DNA of 64,000 bases from positions 1-64,000 of the forward strand of contig JAGCGL010000018.1 of NCBI GenBank assembly GCA_017649605.1, read 5' to 3'. Origin of the DNA: Spirochaetia bacterium (GTDB taxonomy: Bacteria > Spirochaetota > Spirochaetia > CADAEX01). Each line of letters begins with the position of its first letter. Positions within the stretch are counted from its first letter, which is position 1. The notes beneath the pieces are model-generated. The model made no database searches. It saw only the letters and a list, made by a program, of their open reading frames with translations, and was not told the DNA's origin. Below are positions 34,245-43,950 of this stretch, piece after piece. The translations under genes and the position numbers were made by a program.

Positions 34245-35597
34245 TCACAGATAGACAATGAAGATGTAGACAGTGCAGATGCCCATTGCCAGGATTGAGG
34301 CAGGGGCCAGCCACATGCAGTACCGTCCCCAGCTTACAGGATGACCTGCCTTTGCACAAATTGATGTTCCCACCACATTTGCCGAAGCTCCGATAGGGGT
34401 GGCGCATCCGCCCACATCGGTACCCATGGAGAGGGTCCATGCCAGGGTGTGCATGCTCACTCCGGTGGTGGCAGCCAGGGTCTCTATGATAGGTATCATG
34501 GTGGCAGTAAAGGGAATATTGTCCACAAATGCACTGGCAATGCCCGATACCCACATGACTATTCCGATCATCAGGTAAGGGTTGTCGCCGCTTATAACTT
34601 TGATTCCATTGGCTATGATTCTAAGCACACCGGTTAGCTCAAGACCACTTATTACCACAAAAAGCCCGGTGAAGAAGAGCAAGGTTTTAAAGTCTACACG
34701 TTTCAATATATAAAAAATATGAGTCGGAGCCACCAGGAATGTTATGACAGATATTATCACCCCGATGGTGGGCACAGTAAGCCCTGTCTGAGCATGGGTC
34801 ACCAGCAGCACTACTGCAATAAGGAATGTGATTATGCTCATCACAAAGCCACTGAAAGAGTTTATGGCTGCCTCAGGGCGGGGAAACTTGGATGGATCTA
34901 CAGATGTGGTCCTGACATTTAGCTCCTTGCGGACTGCGAAATAGAAGAATACCACTGCGGCCGCCAGGGAGAGCCCAGCCATAGTTCCTGTGTTCCGGAG
35001 GAAGTCGCCGAAGGTGTAGCCCAATGAAGTGCCTATGATGATGTTAGGAGGGTCTCCGCACATGGTGGCGCTGCCGCCGATGCTGGCGCAGAAAATCTCC
35101 GGAAGGATCATAGGGATGGGGTTGAATCCAAGACGGTGTGACAGCTCTACAGTAATGGCTGCCAGGAACAGTATTACAGTTATGCTGTCTATGAACATTG
35201 AAAGGATGGCAGACATAAACATGAAGGCGATGAAGATAGGGATGACCCGGTAGTGCACTATCTTGGCTATCCACATGCAGAGCCATGCGAAAAAGCCTGT
35301 CCGTGCCATACCCTCCACCATGATCATCATTCCTGCTATGAATATGATGGTGGCCCAGTTGACGCCGCTGTTTATGGTTGCCTCGACATTCTTAGCATAC
35401 CAGAAGCTCTTTGCAAGCATTGAATCCAGGCTGAGGGCAGTCCATACCGCATCCATGCTGTGCAGACCAAAGCCGAATACAATGACCAGGGTTGCCGCTG
35501 CACCTATCAAGGTAATATTCTGCCGCTCAAACTTTTCACTGATTATGAAAGCGAACATGATGACAAAAATAGAGACAGCAAAAAACTGCGCTAACAT
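34245..35597 (-). CDS. NhaD/ArsB-type Na+/H+ antiporter or anion transporter
   Basis: Polytopic membrane protein of 450 residues, about 11-12 helices, from the ion-transporter superfamily. The two characteristic re-entrant motifs are GGSATMCGDPPNIIIG near 174 and the C-terminal repeat GTDVGGCATPIGASANVVG near 398. These fit NhaD-like antiporters and ArsB/P-type permeases; the ion is not certain. It converges on the SUMF1 gene with no spacer. It could use the Na+ gradient built by the membrane pyrophosphatase. Confidence 0.85.
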   Translation of the reverse strand: MLAQFFAVSIFVIMFAFIISEKFERQNITLIGAAATLVIVFGFGLHSMDAVWTALSLDSMLAKSFWYAKNVEATINSGVNWATIIFIAGMMIMVEGMARTGFFAWLCMWIAKIVHYRVIPIFIAFMFMSAILSMFIDSITVILFLAAITVELSHRLGFNPIPMILPEIFCASIGGSATMCGDPPNIIIGTSLGYTFGDFLRNTGTMAGLSLAAAVVFFYFAVRKELNVRTTSVDPSKFPRPEAAINSFSGFVMSIITFLIAVVLLVTHAQTGLTVPTIGVIISVITFLVAPTHIFYILKRVDFKTLLFFTGLFVVISGLELTGVLRIIANGIKVISGDNPYLMIGIVMWVSGIASAFVDNIPFTATMIPIIETLAATTGVSMHTLAWTLSMGTDVGGCATPIGASANVVGTSICAKAGHPVSWGRYCMWLAPASILAMGICTVYIFIVYL

Positions 35598-35667
35598 GTT
35601 ATCTATTTTATTCTTTTAATAATTTTGATACAAGATGGCTGTGATAAATATAAATTAATTTTATAGT

Positions 35668-36213
35668 TTAGCTCCGGAAGTTAACAAAAGGTGGATATGC
35701 CTTCCTCACTGCAGAGTAGAGGAGGTATCCTCCTATTATTCCTGCCAGGTTCTGGGCTATGTTTCCAGGAATCTCCACAACTGCGGCACCGGCACCGGCC
35801 ATAAGGCATCCCACTGCAAAGTAGCCGCCAGCCATTATTACAGTTCCCACTGCAAACACAATGATACCGGAGACTATGACAGAGAACTTGTTCTCCCGGC
35901 GCAGGAGCAGCTTGAGTATGAGTCCTACAGCCAAGCCCTGAAGGCCGTGGATAATAAAGGAGAAGGGAGCCCACTGGGAGAACCCGCTTATTATGTCGGC
36001 TATAGCTGTTCCAAGGCCGCCTGCGATGAATGCGGTCAGAGGGCCGAAGGAGAGGGCAGTGAAGTAGATAGCAAGATCACCCAGGTTGATGTAACCTCTG
36101 GTAGGCGCTATAGGAATGCGCACTGCAATAGTCATTACCACAGTTACAGCTGTGAGTATGGCTGCGGCTGCAATCTTGAATGATGTTGATTTTGTCCCGT
36201 TTATAGATGACAT
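35668..36213 (-). CDS. ECF transporter S component (second, unlinked)
   Basis: Six-helix protein of 181 residues. FKIAAAAILTAVTVVMTIAV, GYINLGDLAIYFTALSFGP, TAIADIISGFSQWAPFSFII and HGLQGLAVGLILKLL are typical of the general S-component family (vitamin-precursor importers). No ATPase or T component lies nearby, so it probably shares a module encoded elsewhere, possibly the one at 3387-5872. AGGAGG precedes the ATG. A palindrome and a good promoter lie upstream, so it is regulated as a single gene. Confidence 0.82.
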   Translation of the reverse strand: MSSINGTKSTSFKIAAAAILTAVTVVMTIAVRIPIAPTRGYINLGDLAIYFTALSFGPLTAFIAGGLGTAIADIISGFSQWAPFSFIIHGLQGLAVGLILKLLLRRENKFSVIVSGIIVFAVGTVIMAGGYFAVGCLMAGAGAAVVEIPGNIAQNLAGIIGGYLLYSAVRKAYPPFVNFRS

Positions 36214-36232
36214 ACAGAGCCTCCTTTTATTA

Positions 36233-36251
36233 ACCTACTTACAAGGTAGGT
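36233..36251. promoter_or_regulatory. Operator-like palindrome before the ECF S component
   Basis: 19-bp near-perfect palindrome with ACCTAC/GTAGGT half sites, placed between the -10 box and the start codon, where repressor binding would block transcription. TetR-type operators have this look; the regulator is not in the window. Confidence 0.6.
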
Positions 36252-36258
36252 ATTAGGT

Positions 36259-36287
36259 ATTTTAATAATTGCCCCCGAAAGTGTCAA
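36259..36287 (-). promoter_or_regulatory. Promoter of the second ECF S component
   Basis: On the minus strand TTGACA (36282-36287), 17 bp, TAAAAT (36259-36264). Confidence 0.8.
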
Positions 36288-36318
36288 TAGAGTTTTTTTG
36301 TTATATTTGTTATTTCAC

Positions 36319-36346
36319 TTGAAACACAATATCCCTCTGATATAAA
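36319..36346 (+). promoter_or_regulatory. Promoter of purB-purA-guaA
   Basis: TTGAAA (36319-36324), 16 bp, TATAAA (36341-36346). The expected start site falls at about 36353, next to the purB GTG at 36354. Confidence 0.65.
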
Positions 36347-36353
36347 ATAAATC

Positions 36354-37790
36354 GTGATAACCAAAAACATCTTTTCAAACATCTGTCCTCTGGACCACCG
36401 TTATTATCTTGCCAACCGCGCAGTATTCGACGAGCTGGCAAAATATCTGTCCGAAGAGGCTGTAATCAGGTACTCTGCGCTGGCAGAGGCCGCACTGGTA
36501 AAGACACATGTCTATCTGAACATGGAACACCCTGAACAGTACTATGCTGCAGTGGATGAGGCAATTGCAAAGGTCCAGCCCGACGAGGTTTATGCCGAAG
36601 AGGAGAAGACCCAGCACAACATCCGGGCTCTGGTCAACGTGATCAAGCGTTACATTCCAAAAGAGCTGAGCCCGTATGTCCACCTGGGGGCCACCTCGGT
36701 GGATATAATGGATACTTCTGCCTCCATGCGTATCCGCGATGCGGTGCGCAATGTAATTCTGCCGCTCCTGACCGAGGTGGAGGATCTTCTTATAAAGATC
36801 GCAGCCGAGCAGGCTGCCACCCCCCAGGTGGGCCGCACCCACGGCCAGCATGCCGTACCTATCACATTGGGCTTTGCCTTCGCAGAATATGTATCCCGCC
36901 TGGGCAAATCCATAATCGAGATCGAGAAGCGTTCCCAGAACCTCCGCGGCAAGCTGGCCGGGGCAGTGGGAGCATACAACTCCACCAGCCTTATGGTAAA
37001 AGACCCCGAGGCTATGGAGAAGAAGTACCTTGAGTTCCTGGGTCTTGAGCCTTCGGAGCACTCCACACAGCTGGTGGAGCCTGAGTATCAGCTGCGGCTT
37101 CTTTTAGAGATAAACACAGCATTCGGCATTATCGCAAACCTTGCCGATGACATGCGTAACCTGCAGCGCTCCGAGATCTCCGAGATCCGCGAGATGTTCA
37201 CATCCACACAGGTGGGCTCCTCCACCATGCCGCAGAAGCGGAACCCGTGGAACAGCGAGCATGTTAAAAGCCAGTGGAAGGCATTTGCACCGCGAATCAT
37301 GACCTTCTTCATGGACCAGATATCAGACCATCAGCGGGACCTGACAAACTCTGCATCCCAGCGTTTCATCACCGACTATCTGGCAGGTTTCTCTGCAGCT
37401 GTGAACCGGCTTAAAAAGGTGCTCTCTTCCCTCCATGTGGACAAGGAGCGCCTAATGAAGAACCTCTCCTTCACCGGAGACCTGGTGCTGGCAGAGGCTG
37501 CATATATCCTCCTTTCCTGCGGCGGCGAGGCCGATGCACACGAGATTATCCGCAAGATAACCCTCGAGAGCGAGAAGACAGGGGAGAGGATGTGCGCAAT
37601 CCTTAAGAAGAATGAGAAGATCTGGAACACTATAAAGACCCAGATGGAAAGGACAATCGGCATAGAGCCTGAGGAGTTCTTCAGCCATCCGGAGCTTTAC
37701 CGCGGTCTTGCCGCACAGAAAGCATCCAAGCTTGCGGCAAAGTATAAGACAGAGATGGAGACTGTCAGAAAAAGTTTAGGTTTAAAATGA
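36354..37790 (+). CDS. purB: Adenylosuccinate lyase
   Basis: Catalyses two steps: SAICAR to AICAR, and adenylosuccinate to AMP. The 478-residue sequence belongs to the fumarase/aspartase superfamily with the signature GSSTMPQKRNPWNSE near 285 carrying the mobile catalytic loop. VGRTHGQHAVPITLG near 160 holds the catalytic His, and SPLDHRY-type CPLDHRYYLANR starts the protein. Translation appears to begin at GTG 36354 with no Shine-Dalgarno and almost no leader. It heads an operon with purA (4-nt overlap) and guaA. Confidence 0.95.
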   Translation: MITKNIFSNICPLDHRYYLANRAVFDELAKYLSEEAVIRYSALAEAALVKTHVYLNMEHPEQYYAAVDEAIAKVQPDEVYAEEEKTQHNIRALVNVIKRYIPKELSPYVHLGATSVDIMDTSASMRIRDAVRNVILPLLTEVEDLLIKIAAEQAATPQVGRTHGQHAVPITLGFAFAEYVSRLGKSIIEIEKRSQNLRGKLAGAVGAYNSTSLMVKDPEAMEKKYLEFLGLEPSEHSTQLVEPEYQLRLLLEINTAFGIIANLADDMRNLQRSEISEIREMFTSTQVGSSTMPQKRNPWNSEHVKSQWKAFAPRIMTFFMDQISDHQRDLTNSASQRFITDYLAGFSAAVNRLKKVLSSLHVDKERLMKNLSFTGDLVLAEAAYILLSCGGEADAHEIIRKITLESEKTGERMCAILKKNEKIWNTIKTQMERTIGIEPEEFFSHPELYRGLAAQKASKLAAKYKTEMETVRKSLGLK

Positions 37791-39013
37791 ATTTAGTTGT
37801 TATCGGTGCCCAGTGGGGCGATGAGGGAAAGGGTAAAATAGTAGATTATCTTGCTGGCTCTGCATCTGTTGTAACACGTTTTTCCGGCGGTGCAAACGCC
37901 GGTCATACCATAGTGAGCGGTGGCATCACCTACAAGCTCCATCTGGTTCCATCAGGTATTGTCTATCCTGACAAGACTGTGATACTTGGAACCGGTATGG
38001 TCATAGATGTTGAGTCCCTCTTCGCCGAGCTCCATACCCTGGAAGAGCAGGGGATAAGCTGGAAGGGACGGGTGCTGATTTCCGAGCGTGCCCATCTGGT
38101 GTTCCCCACCTACAAGCAGAAAGACCTGGAGATGGAGAAGCACCGCCGCAGCCCTATTGGTACAACAGGACGGGGCATCGGCATAGCTTATGCACAGAAG
38201 GCAGACCGGGACGGCGTGCGCTGCTGCGACCTTTTCAACCCTGCGGTTTGGAAGACCCTTAAGGATGAGGAGAAAGCCTTTGTAGAGCCCTACATGGACC
38301 TCTTGAAGGAGATGATTGTCGACCCTGTATCCTATATGGCTGCCCATAAGGGCGAGAATAAGCTTTTCGAGGGAGCTCAGGGTGCTCTTCTGGACATTGA
38401 TACAGGAACTTATCCATATGTCTCATCTGGCTATTCCATCGCATCCGGCGCATGCGCAGGCGGTGGAATCGGAGCTCTGGACATAGATGCTGTCTACGGC
38501 GTATTCAAGGCATACAACACCCGTGTTGGCAATGGACCGTTCCCTACCGAGTTCGACCACGACGCAGAAGGGGAGCTTGAGAACAAGGTGCGTGTCACAG
38601 GCCGTGAATTCGGAGTGACCACCGGCCGGCCAAGGCGTTGCGGCTACCTTGATCTTGTGGCCCTTAAATATTCCTGCCGCGCCAACTCTATAAGCGACCT
38701 GGTGCTCACACACCTTGATATCTACGACGATATGGAGGAGATAAAGGTGTGCACCGCCTACGAGATCGGCGGCAAGGTTGTCACCGACTTCCCGGCCCGG
38801 GTGGATCTGCTTGAGAGCGCAAAACCGATTTATCAGACCTTCAAGGGGTGGAAGAAGAATATAGGCGGCACCAAGAAGTTCGAGGATCTGCCGCAGAAGG
38901 CACAGGAATATGTGGAGTTCATAGAGCAGTACACCGGAACTCCTGTCACCATCATCTCTGTCGGCTACGAACGGGATGACACCATGATCAGAAAGCCGGT
39001 ATGGACAAGATAA
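37787..39013 (+). CDS. purA: Adenylosuccinate synthetase
   Basis: Condenses IMP with aspartate using GTP, the committed step to AMP. Typical motifs in 408 residues: [20 protein letters not shown] at the start with the catalytic Asp, [47 protein letters not shown], and [14 protein letters not shown]. Length is slightly below the usual 420-430. It overlaps purB by 4 nt and guaA by 13 nt. Confidence 0.97.
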   Translation: MNLVVIGAQWGDEGKGKIVDYLAGSASVVTRFSGGANAGHTIVSGGITYKLHLVPSGIVYPDKTVILGTGMVIDVESLFAELHTLEEQGISWKGRVLISERAHLVFPTYKQKDLEMEKHRRSPIGTTGRGIGIAYAQKADRDGVRCCDLFNPAVWKTLKDEEKAFVEPYMDLLKEMIVDPVSYMAAHKGENKLFEGAQGALLDIDTGTYPYVSSGYSIASGACAGGGIGALDIDAVYGVFKAYNTRVGNGPFPTEFDHDAEGELENKVRVTGREFGVTTGRPRRCGYLDLVALKYSCRANSISDLVLTHLDIYDDMEEIKVCTAYEIGGKVVTDFPARVDLLESAKPIYQTFKGWKKNIGGTKKFEDLPQKAQEYVEFIEQYTGTPVTIISVGYERDDTMIRKPVWTR

Positions 39014-40536
39014 TAGTTCTTGACTTCGGAAGCCAGTATAACCAGCTGATAGCGCGGCGTATCCGCGAATTCGGGGTCTACAGCGAGCTACACAGCGGCG
39101 ATATGACCCTGGATGAAATCCTTGCTATGGGCGATATCCGTGGAATAATCTTCTCCGGCGGCCCGAACAGCGTCTACGACAATAATGCCCCAAAATGCGA
39201 TCCAGCTATATTCAAAGCAGGAATCCCTATCTTAGGAATATGCTACGGAATGCAGATGACCCACCAGATGCTGGGTGGCAGCGTAAAATCGGCAGAAAAG
39301 AGGGAATATGGCAGGGCAGTGATAGAGTGCCAGAGCTCTCTTCTCTTCGACCGGCTGCCCAAGAAGCAGACTGTGTGGATGAGCCACGGCGACCAGGTTG
39401 CAGAGCTGGCGGAGGGCTTTGTCCCCATTGCATCAAGCAGCACATGTCATAATGCGGCCAGCGCAGACGAATCCCGCCATATCTACACGCTCCAGTTCCA
39501 TCCTGAGGTGCGGAACTCTGAATATGGCCTCGATATCCTTCGGAACTTTGTCTTCAAGGTGTGCAAGGCCAAGGCCGACTGGACCATGAAGGACTTCATC
39601 CAGCGCCAGATAGATGAGATACGCGGCAAGGTTGGGGATGACAAAGTGCTCCTTGGCCTTTCGGGAGGCGTGGACTCATCAGTTGTTGCAGCGCTTCTTA
39701 ACAAGGCAATCGGCAAGAACCTCTACTGCATGTTCATAGACCACGGTCTTCTGCGTAAAGGGGAGGCCGATTCAGTGATGGACACCTTCTCACGCAACAT
39801 GGATTTGAACCTTATCAAGATAGATGCATCAAAGCGCTTCATGGAGAAGCTTAAAGGGGTATCAGACCCGGAGCAGAAGCGCAAGGTGATAGGGGGCGAG
39901 TTCATCTACACCTTCCGTGATGAGGTTGCAAAGTTGCTCAAGGGAACCGATATCAAGTGGCTTGCCCAGGGAACCCTCTATACCGACGTGATAGAGAGCG
40001 GTACCAAGACAGCCCAGACCATAAAGTCGCACCACAATGTTGGCGGCCTGCCCAAGGATATGAACTTCAAGCTTCTTGAGCCTTTGAACCGGCTTTTCAA
40101 GGACGAGGTCAGAGCACTTGGAACAGCGCTTGGACTGCCCGAGGAGATGGTGTGGCGCCAGCCTTTCCCGGGACCTGGATTAGGGGTGCGTGTGCTTGGG
40201 GAGATCACCCCGGAAAAGCTTACAATTGTGCAGGAAAGCGATGCGATTCTCAGGGAAGAGATAAAGAATGCAGGGCTCCAGAGGGAGATCTGGCAGTACT
40301 TCACATGTCTTCCTGATATCCATTCTGTTGGTGTCATGGGGGATCAGCGCACCTACGATTACACTGTGGTTGTGCGGGCAGTCACATCGATCGACGGCAT
40401 GACAGCAGACTGGGCCCGTATTCCCTATGATGTCCTGGACAGAATCTCAACCCGCATTGTCAACGAGGTCAAGCATGTGAACCGGGTTGCCCTGGATATA
40501 ACATCAAAGCCTCCAGCTACCATCGAGTGGGAATAA
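39001..40536 (+). CDS. guaA: GMP synthase (glutamine-hydrolysing)
   Basis: Converts XMP to GMP with glutamine as nitrogen donor. The 511 residues hold both parts: a class I amidotransferase with [10 protein letters not shown], nucleophile Cys in GICYGMQM and the His/Glu pair in QFHPEV, then an ATP-pyrophosphatase with [16 protein letters not shown] near 220 and a C-terminal dimerisation domain ending PPATIEWE. The ATG overlaps the purA end by 13 nt, so the two branch enzymes from IMP are translated together. Confidence 0.97.
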   Translation: MDKIIVLDFGSQYNQLIARRIREFGVYSELHSGDMTLDEILAMGDIRGIIFSGGPNSVYDNNAPKCDPAIFKAGIPILGICYGMQMTHQMLGGSVKSAEKREYGRAVIECQSSLLFDRLPKKQTVWMSHGDQVAELAEGFVPIASSSTCHNAASADESRHIYTLQFHPEVRNSEYGLDILRNFVFKVCKAKADWTMKDFIQRQIDEIRGKVGDDKVLLGLSGGVDSSVVAALLNKAIGKNLYCMFIDHGLLRKGEADSVMDTFSRNMDLNLIKIDASKRFMEKLKGVSDPEQKRKVIGGEFIYTFRDEVAKLLKGTDIKWLAQGTLYTDVIESGTKTAQTIKSHHNVGGLPKDMNFKLLEPLNRLFKDEVRALGTALGLPEEMVWRQPFPGPGLGVRVLGEITPEKLTIVQESDAILREEIKNAGLQREIWQYFTCLPDIHSVGVMGDQRTYDYTVVVRAVTSIDGMTADWARIPYDVLDRISTRIVNEVKHVNRVALDITSKPPATIEWE

Positions 40537-40542
40537 AACTGA

Positions 40543-42021
40543 TTACTTTTTTCTTCTAGGATCAAGCCTGTTCTGCAGCATAGTCAGCACACGGGTCAAG
40601 AGCCATGCAATGATGAAGTAGATTACAGCGGTGGTTATAAGAGGGAAGAATGCCTCGAAGGTCCGGCTCCTTATGATGTCGCTGGCCTTGGTAAGGTCTT
40701 GTATCGCAATATATCCTACGACAGAGGTCATCTTCACCATGCTTATGAACTCTCCCTGATAAACTGGCAGGAAGTGGCGTGCAGCCTGTGGAAGCACTAT
40801 CTTCATGAAGGCGTGGGGCTTTGTGTAGCCCAGGGCCAGAGCTGCCTCCATCTGTCCCTTATCAACTGCCAGGATACCTGTCCTTATCATCTCGCTCACA
40901 TAGGCACCGAAATTCATGCCGAATCCTATTACTGCAACCCAGATTCCGGATATGCTTGATCCGGCGAAGACAATATAGAACATGATCATCAGCAGGACTA
41001 CCATAGGCGTTCCCTGCATTATCCTGATATACGCAAGGGAAACAGCGTTGATAAGCCTGTTCCTGCTCATCCGCAGGGCGCATATTCCGAAGCCCAGCAC
41101 AGTGCCGAACAATGCGGATAATATGGAGATAAGGATAGTGATTCCGATTCCGTTTACAATAAGTCTCCATCTTGATTCCCGCACAAAGGTTTTCAGGAAG
41201 CTGGATTTGAAGCCACTCATGAGTGCCACATTATCGGTATTCTTCACAAGAATAGTGTTTTCTACAGATAAGATAGTGGTGGAGAACCTTATGCTCTCTA
41301 GGCGCTCCGGTGTCACATTCAGGTTTGCCATGATGCAGTCAATGTCCCCGGAGGTGGCTGCCGCAATAATACTGCCATAGTTGTATACCTTGAATTCCAG
41401 GTCTGCGTTCAGCCACAGGGCAAAACGCTTTGCAAGCTCAATGTCGAATCCTTCCAGTTCTGTCCCCTTGTAGAAGGTGAACATAGGAATCTCGCCAGTT
41501 GTTCCCACAGCAAGATGGTAAACAGGGTTCTCCGCTTTCTTGATTTCCGGCATCTCTGCATATATATCACCATTGAGCCATCTTTTCACCATTTCATCAT
41601 ATATGCCGTTTTTGCGTATTTCTGCGATGAAGGTGTTTATCTTGTTCTCAAAGTCAGGAATTTTTGTCACAGGAGAGATTCCTACTGACAGATCTATCGG
41701 CTTTCCGATATTCTCCTTAAGTGTATGAACACCGGAGAGTCCCTCTTTTATGGCCAGTTCCAGCAGCCGGCGCTCAAATGCATAGCCGTCGATCTTTCCT
41801 GTCTTTACTGCCTCAAAACCTGTAATATGGTCAGGGTAGGAATGAAGCTTTGCATTAGGAAGAAACTCTTTCATTGCATAATAAGCAGAATGCCCTTCAC
41901 CGTAGCCTATTGTATAATGGCTGTCATCAAGCTGCCAGACAGATGTTATCTCCTTATGCTCTTTCTTTCCGCAGCCTGTGAGAATGCATAATATGATAAG
42001 AACGATAATGCTTTTTCTCAT
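40543..42021 (-). CDS. Polar amino-acid ABC transporter: fused binding protein and permease
   Basis: Protein of 492 residues from ATG 42021. It begins with a lipobox-like LTGC (Cys near 17), then two solute-binding-type segments: residues about 30-150 look like half of an SBP_bac_3 fold, and 160-255 (AVGTTGEIPMFTFYKG, LEGFDIELAKRFALWLNADL) like another. A HisM/GlnP-type permease follows with the EAALALGYTKPHAF coupling motif near 405. It imports a polar amino acid, perhaps glutamine or another; the specificity is not readable. It starts 2 nt after the ATPase gene. A GTG/ATG upstream start at 42048 would overlap the ATPase and is less likely. Confidence 0.87.
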   Translation of the reverse strand: MRKSIIVLIILCILTGCGKKEHKEITSVWQLDDSHYTIGYGEGHSAYYAMKEFLPNAKLHSYPDHITGFEAVKTGKIDGYAFERRLLELAIKEGLSGVHTLKENIGKPIDLSVGISPVTKIPDFENKINTFIAEIRKNGIYDEMVKRWLNGDIYAEMPEIKKAENPVYHLAVGTTGEIPMFTFYKGTELEGFDIELAKRFALWLNADLEFKVYNYGSIIAAATSGDIDCIMANLNVTPERLESIRFSTTILSVENTILVKNTDNVALMSGFKSSFLKTFVRESRWRLIVNGIGITILISILSALFGTVLGFGICALRMSRNRLINAVSLAYIRIMQGTPMVVLLMIMFYIVFAGSSISGIWVAVIGFGMNFGAYVSEMIRTGILAVDKGQMEAALALGYTKPHAFMKIVLPQAARHFLPVYQGEFISMVKMTSVVGYIAIQDLTKASDIIRSRTFEAFFPLITTAVIYFIIAWLLTRVLTMLQNRLDPRRKK

Positions 42022-42023
42022 AT

Positions 42024-43133
42024 TCACACCCCGCCCCTTATCCCGCATATAACTGTGTTCATTCCATCGGAGTATGAGTGGGAATATGATGACAATGAGC
42101 TGTCCACAATCTTCCTGGATATCTGGTCACATCTGTCAATAAGATTGAATTCCTCTCTGATATAACGGAAGCGCAGCTCCACTGCGGCGTCGGCTTCAGA
42201 GTATTCTGCGGTGAATGTCAGGTTTATCTCAGTATCGGATGTGGGAATAAGAGCCTGCATCACCAGCTCCTCGAAAACACGCTGCATATTGATGATGGTC
42301 TTCTGGGATATCTGCTGCTTCCTGCCGAACTCCTCAAGTTTGCCGGAGACTGCTATAAAATCAAAGTCCCTGCTTTTTATATGCTCATACATGACCTTGA
42401 GGTGGTGTATGAACTGGCGTGTCCTTTCCCGCTGGGGGTGTTCAAAGATCTGTTCAGGACTTCCTTCCTCATAGATGATCCCCTGGTCCATGTAGAAGAC
42501 GCGGTTGGAGACATCACGGGCAAACTTCATCTCGTGGGTCACGATAAGCATGGTCATGCCCTGGCGGGCCAGATTCCTTATTACGCTCAACACCTCGCCG
42601 ATCATGGTGGGATCCAGGGCGCTTGTGGGCTCGTCAAAAAGGATTATATCAGGATCCATAGCCAGGGTCCGGGCAATTGCCGCCCGCTGCTTCTGACCTC
42701 CAGAAAGCATCTCCGGAAGGGAATCGGCCTTGTCTGCCAGCCCCACCATACGCAGCAATTCCATTCCCCTTGTCCGGGCCTCCTCCTTTGGCCTGTGGAG
42801 CAGGTCGACCGGGGCAGCCATTATGTTTTCTATCACTGTCATATGGTTGAACAGGTTGAAGGACTGGAACACCATGCCCATCTTACGGCGCAGGGCAGGG
42901 ATATCGCTTTTGTGATCTGTGATTGCCACACCATCTATAAGGATTTCGCCACCTGTAGGTTTCTCCAGAAGGTTGATGCACCGGAGAAGGGTGGATTTTC
43001 CGCATCCTGAGGGACCGATTATGGCTATGACATCTCCCTTCTTTATCTCAGCATTGACATCTGAAAGAGGGGTGACATTCTCATATTCCTTGCAGAGATG
43101 CCTGATTGTGATGACTGTTTCTGGTGCGCCCAC
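42024..43133 (-). CDS. Polar amino-acid ABC transporter ATPase with unusual C-terminal domain
   Basis: Protein of 369 residues. Residues 1-250 are a standard GlnQ/HisP ATPase: Walker [10 protein letters not shown] near 37, [15 protein letters not shown], Walker [14 protein letters not shown], switch His in VTHEM. Family members usually stop near 245. The extra 120 residues contain a helix [11 protein letters not shown], two strands INLTFTAEY and AAVELRFRY, and a late [13 protein letters not shown]. The order resembles a degenerate GHKL (RsbW-like) ATPase fold, but without a clear ATP-lid, so this is a suggestion. First gene of the transporter pair. Confidence 0.9.
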   Translation of the reverse strand: MGAPETVITIRHLCKEYENVTPLSDVNAEIKKGDVIAIIGPSGCGKSTLLRCINLLEKPTGGEILIDGVAITDHKSDIPALRRKMGMVFQSFNLFNHMTVIENIMAAPVDLLHRPKEEARTRGMELLRMVGLADKADSLPEMLSGGQKQRAAIARTLAMDPDIILFDEPTSALDPTMIGEVLSVIRNLARQGMTMLIVTHEMKFARDVSNRVFYMDQGIIYEEGSPEQIFEHPQRERTRQFIHHLKVMYEHIKSRDFDFIAVSGKLEEFGRKQQISQKTIINMQRVFEELVMQALIPTSDTEINLTFTAEYSEADAAVELRFRYIREEFNLIDRCDQISRKIVDSSLSSYSHSYSDGMNTVICGIRGGV

Positions 43134-43188
43134 ATTTTAACTTTATCTTTATATTGTATTGCCGTCAATATGAGGTTAGAATAAAGCC

Positions 43189-43938
43189 ATGAACTATCTA
43201 AAATTCGGTACCGGAGATAAAACTCTGGTGATGTTGCCTGGACTCAGTGTCAAGAGTGTCCTGCTGATGGGGGATGCTGTGAAGAACGCATTCAGGGCCT
43301 TTGACAAGGACTATACCATCTATCTTATTGACAGGCGGGAAGATGTCCCACCTGTCTACACAGTGGCGGATATGGCCAGGGATACAGCAGAGAAGATGAA
43401 GGAGCTGGGACTTGAGGATGTATGTCTCTTCGGTGCTTCCCAGGGCGGGATGATGGCAATGCTGATTGCGGCCTGGTACCCTGAGCTGGTGCATAAGCTG
43501 GTGCTTGGTTCCACTGCTGACAAAATTTCTGATCTGGGCAACTCTGTCATAGAGGGCTGGGTTTCCCTTGCTGAGAAGAGGGATGGAGAAGCCCTATATC
43601 TCGATTTTCTTAAGAAAGTATATCCGTCTTATCTTTTTGATCAGTTCAAAGATATCTTTATTGCCACAGGAAAGAGCGTGACAGAAGAGGAGTTTTCCAG
43701 GTTTATCATCATAGCGAAAGGTGCTGTGGACTTTGATGCCACATCTGAGCTGGATAAGATCAAATGTCCTGTTTTGGTGGTGGGTTCAGAGGATGATGCT
43801 GTGCTTGGCAGTGCTGCTTCCTATAATATTGCCAGACGCCTGGGCTGCCGGATACATATGTACAAGGACTACGGCCATGACTGCTACGATACAGCACCTG
43901 ACTTCAGGGATAGGATGTTCAAGTTCTTTAACGAATAA
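43189..43938 (+). CDS. Alpha/beta hydrolase
   Basis: Small hydrolase of 249 residues with the nucleophile elbow GASQGGMM near 84 (Ser), an acidic residue in VVGSEDDAVLG, and a C-terminal His in YKDYGHDCYD, a complete triad. The substrate cannot be predicted. No signal peptide. It lies 12 nt upstream of the C69 dipeptidase gene and may share its transcript. Confidence 0.88.
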   Translation: MNYLKFGTGDKTLVMLPGLSVKSVLLMGDAVKNAFRAFDKDYTIYLIDRREDVPPVYTVADMARDTAEKMKELGLEDVCLFGASQGGMMAMLIAAWYPELVHKLVLGSTADKISDLGNSVIEGWVSLAEKRDGEALYLDFLKKVYPSYLFDQFKDIFIATGKSVTEEEFSRFIIIAKGAVDFDATSELDKIKCPVLVVGSEDDAVLGSAASYNIARRLGCRIHMYKDYGHDCYDTAPDFRDRMFKFFNE

Positions 43939-43950
43939 TAAGGTTGATTT

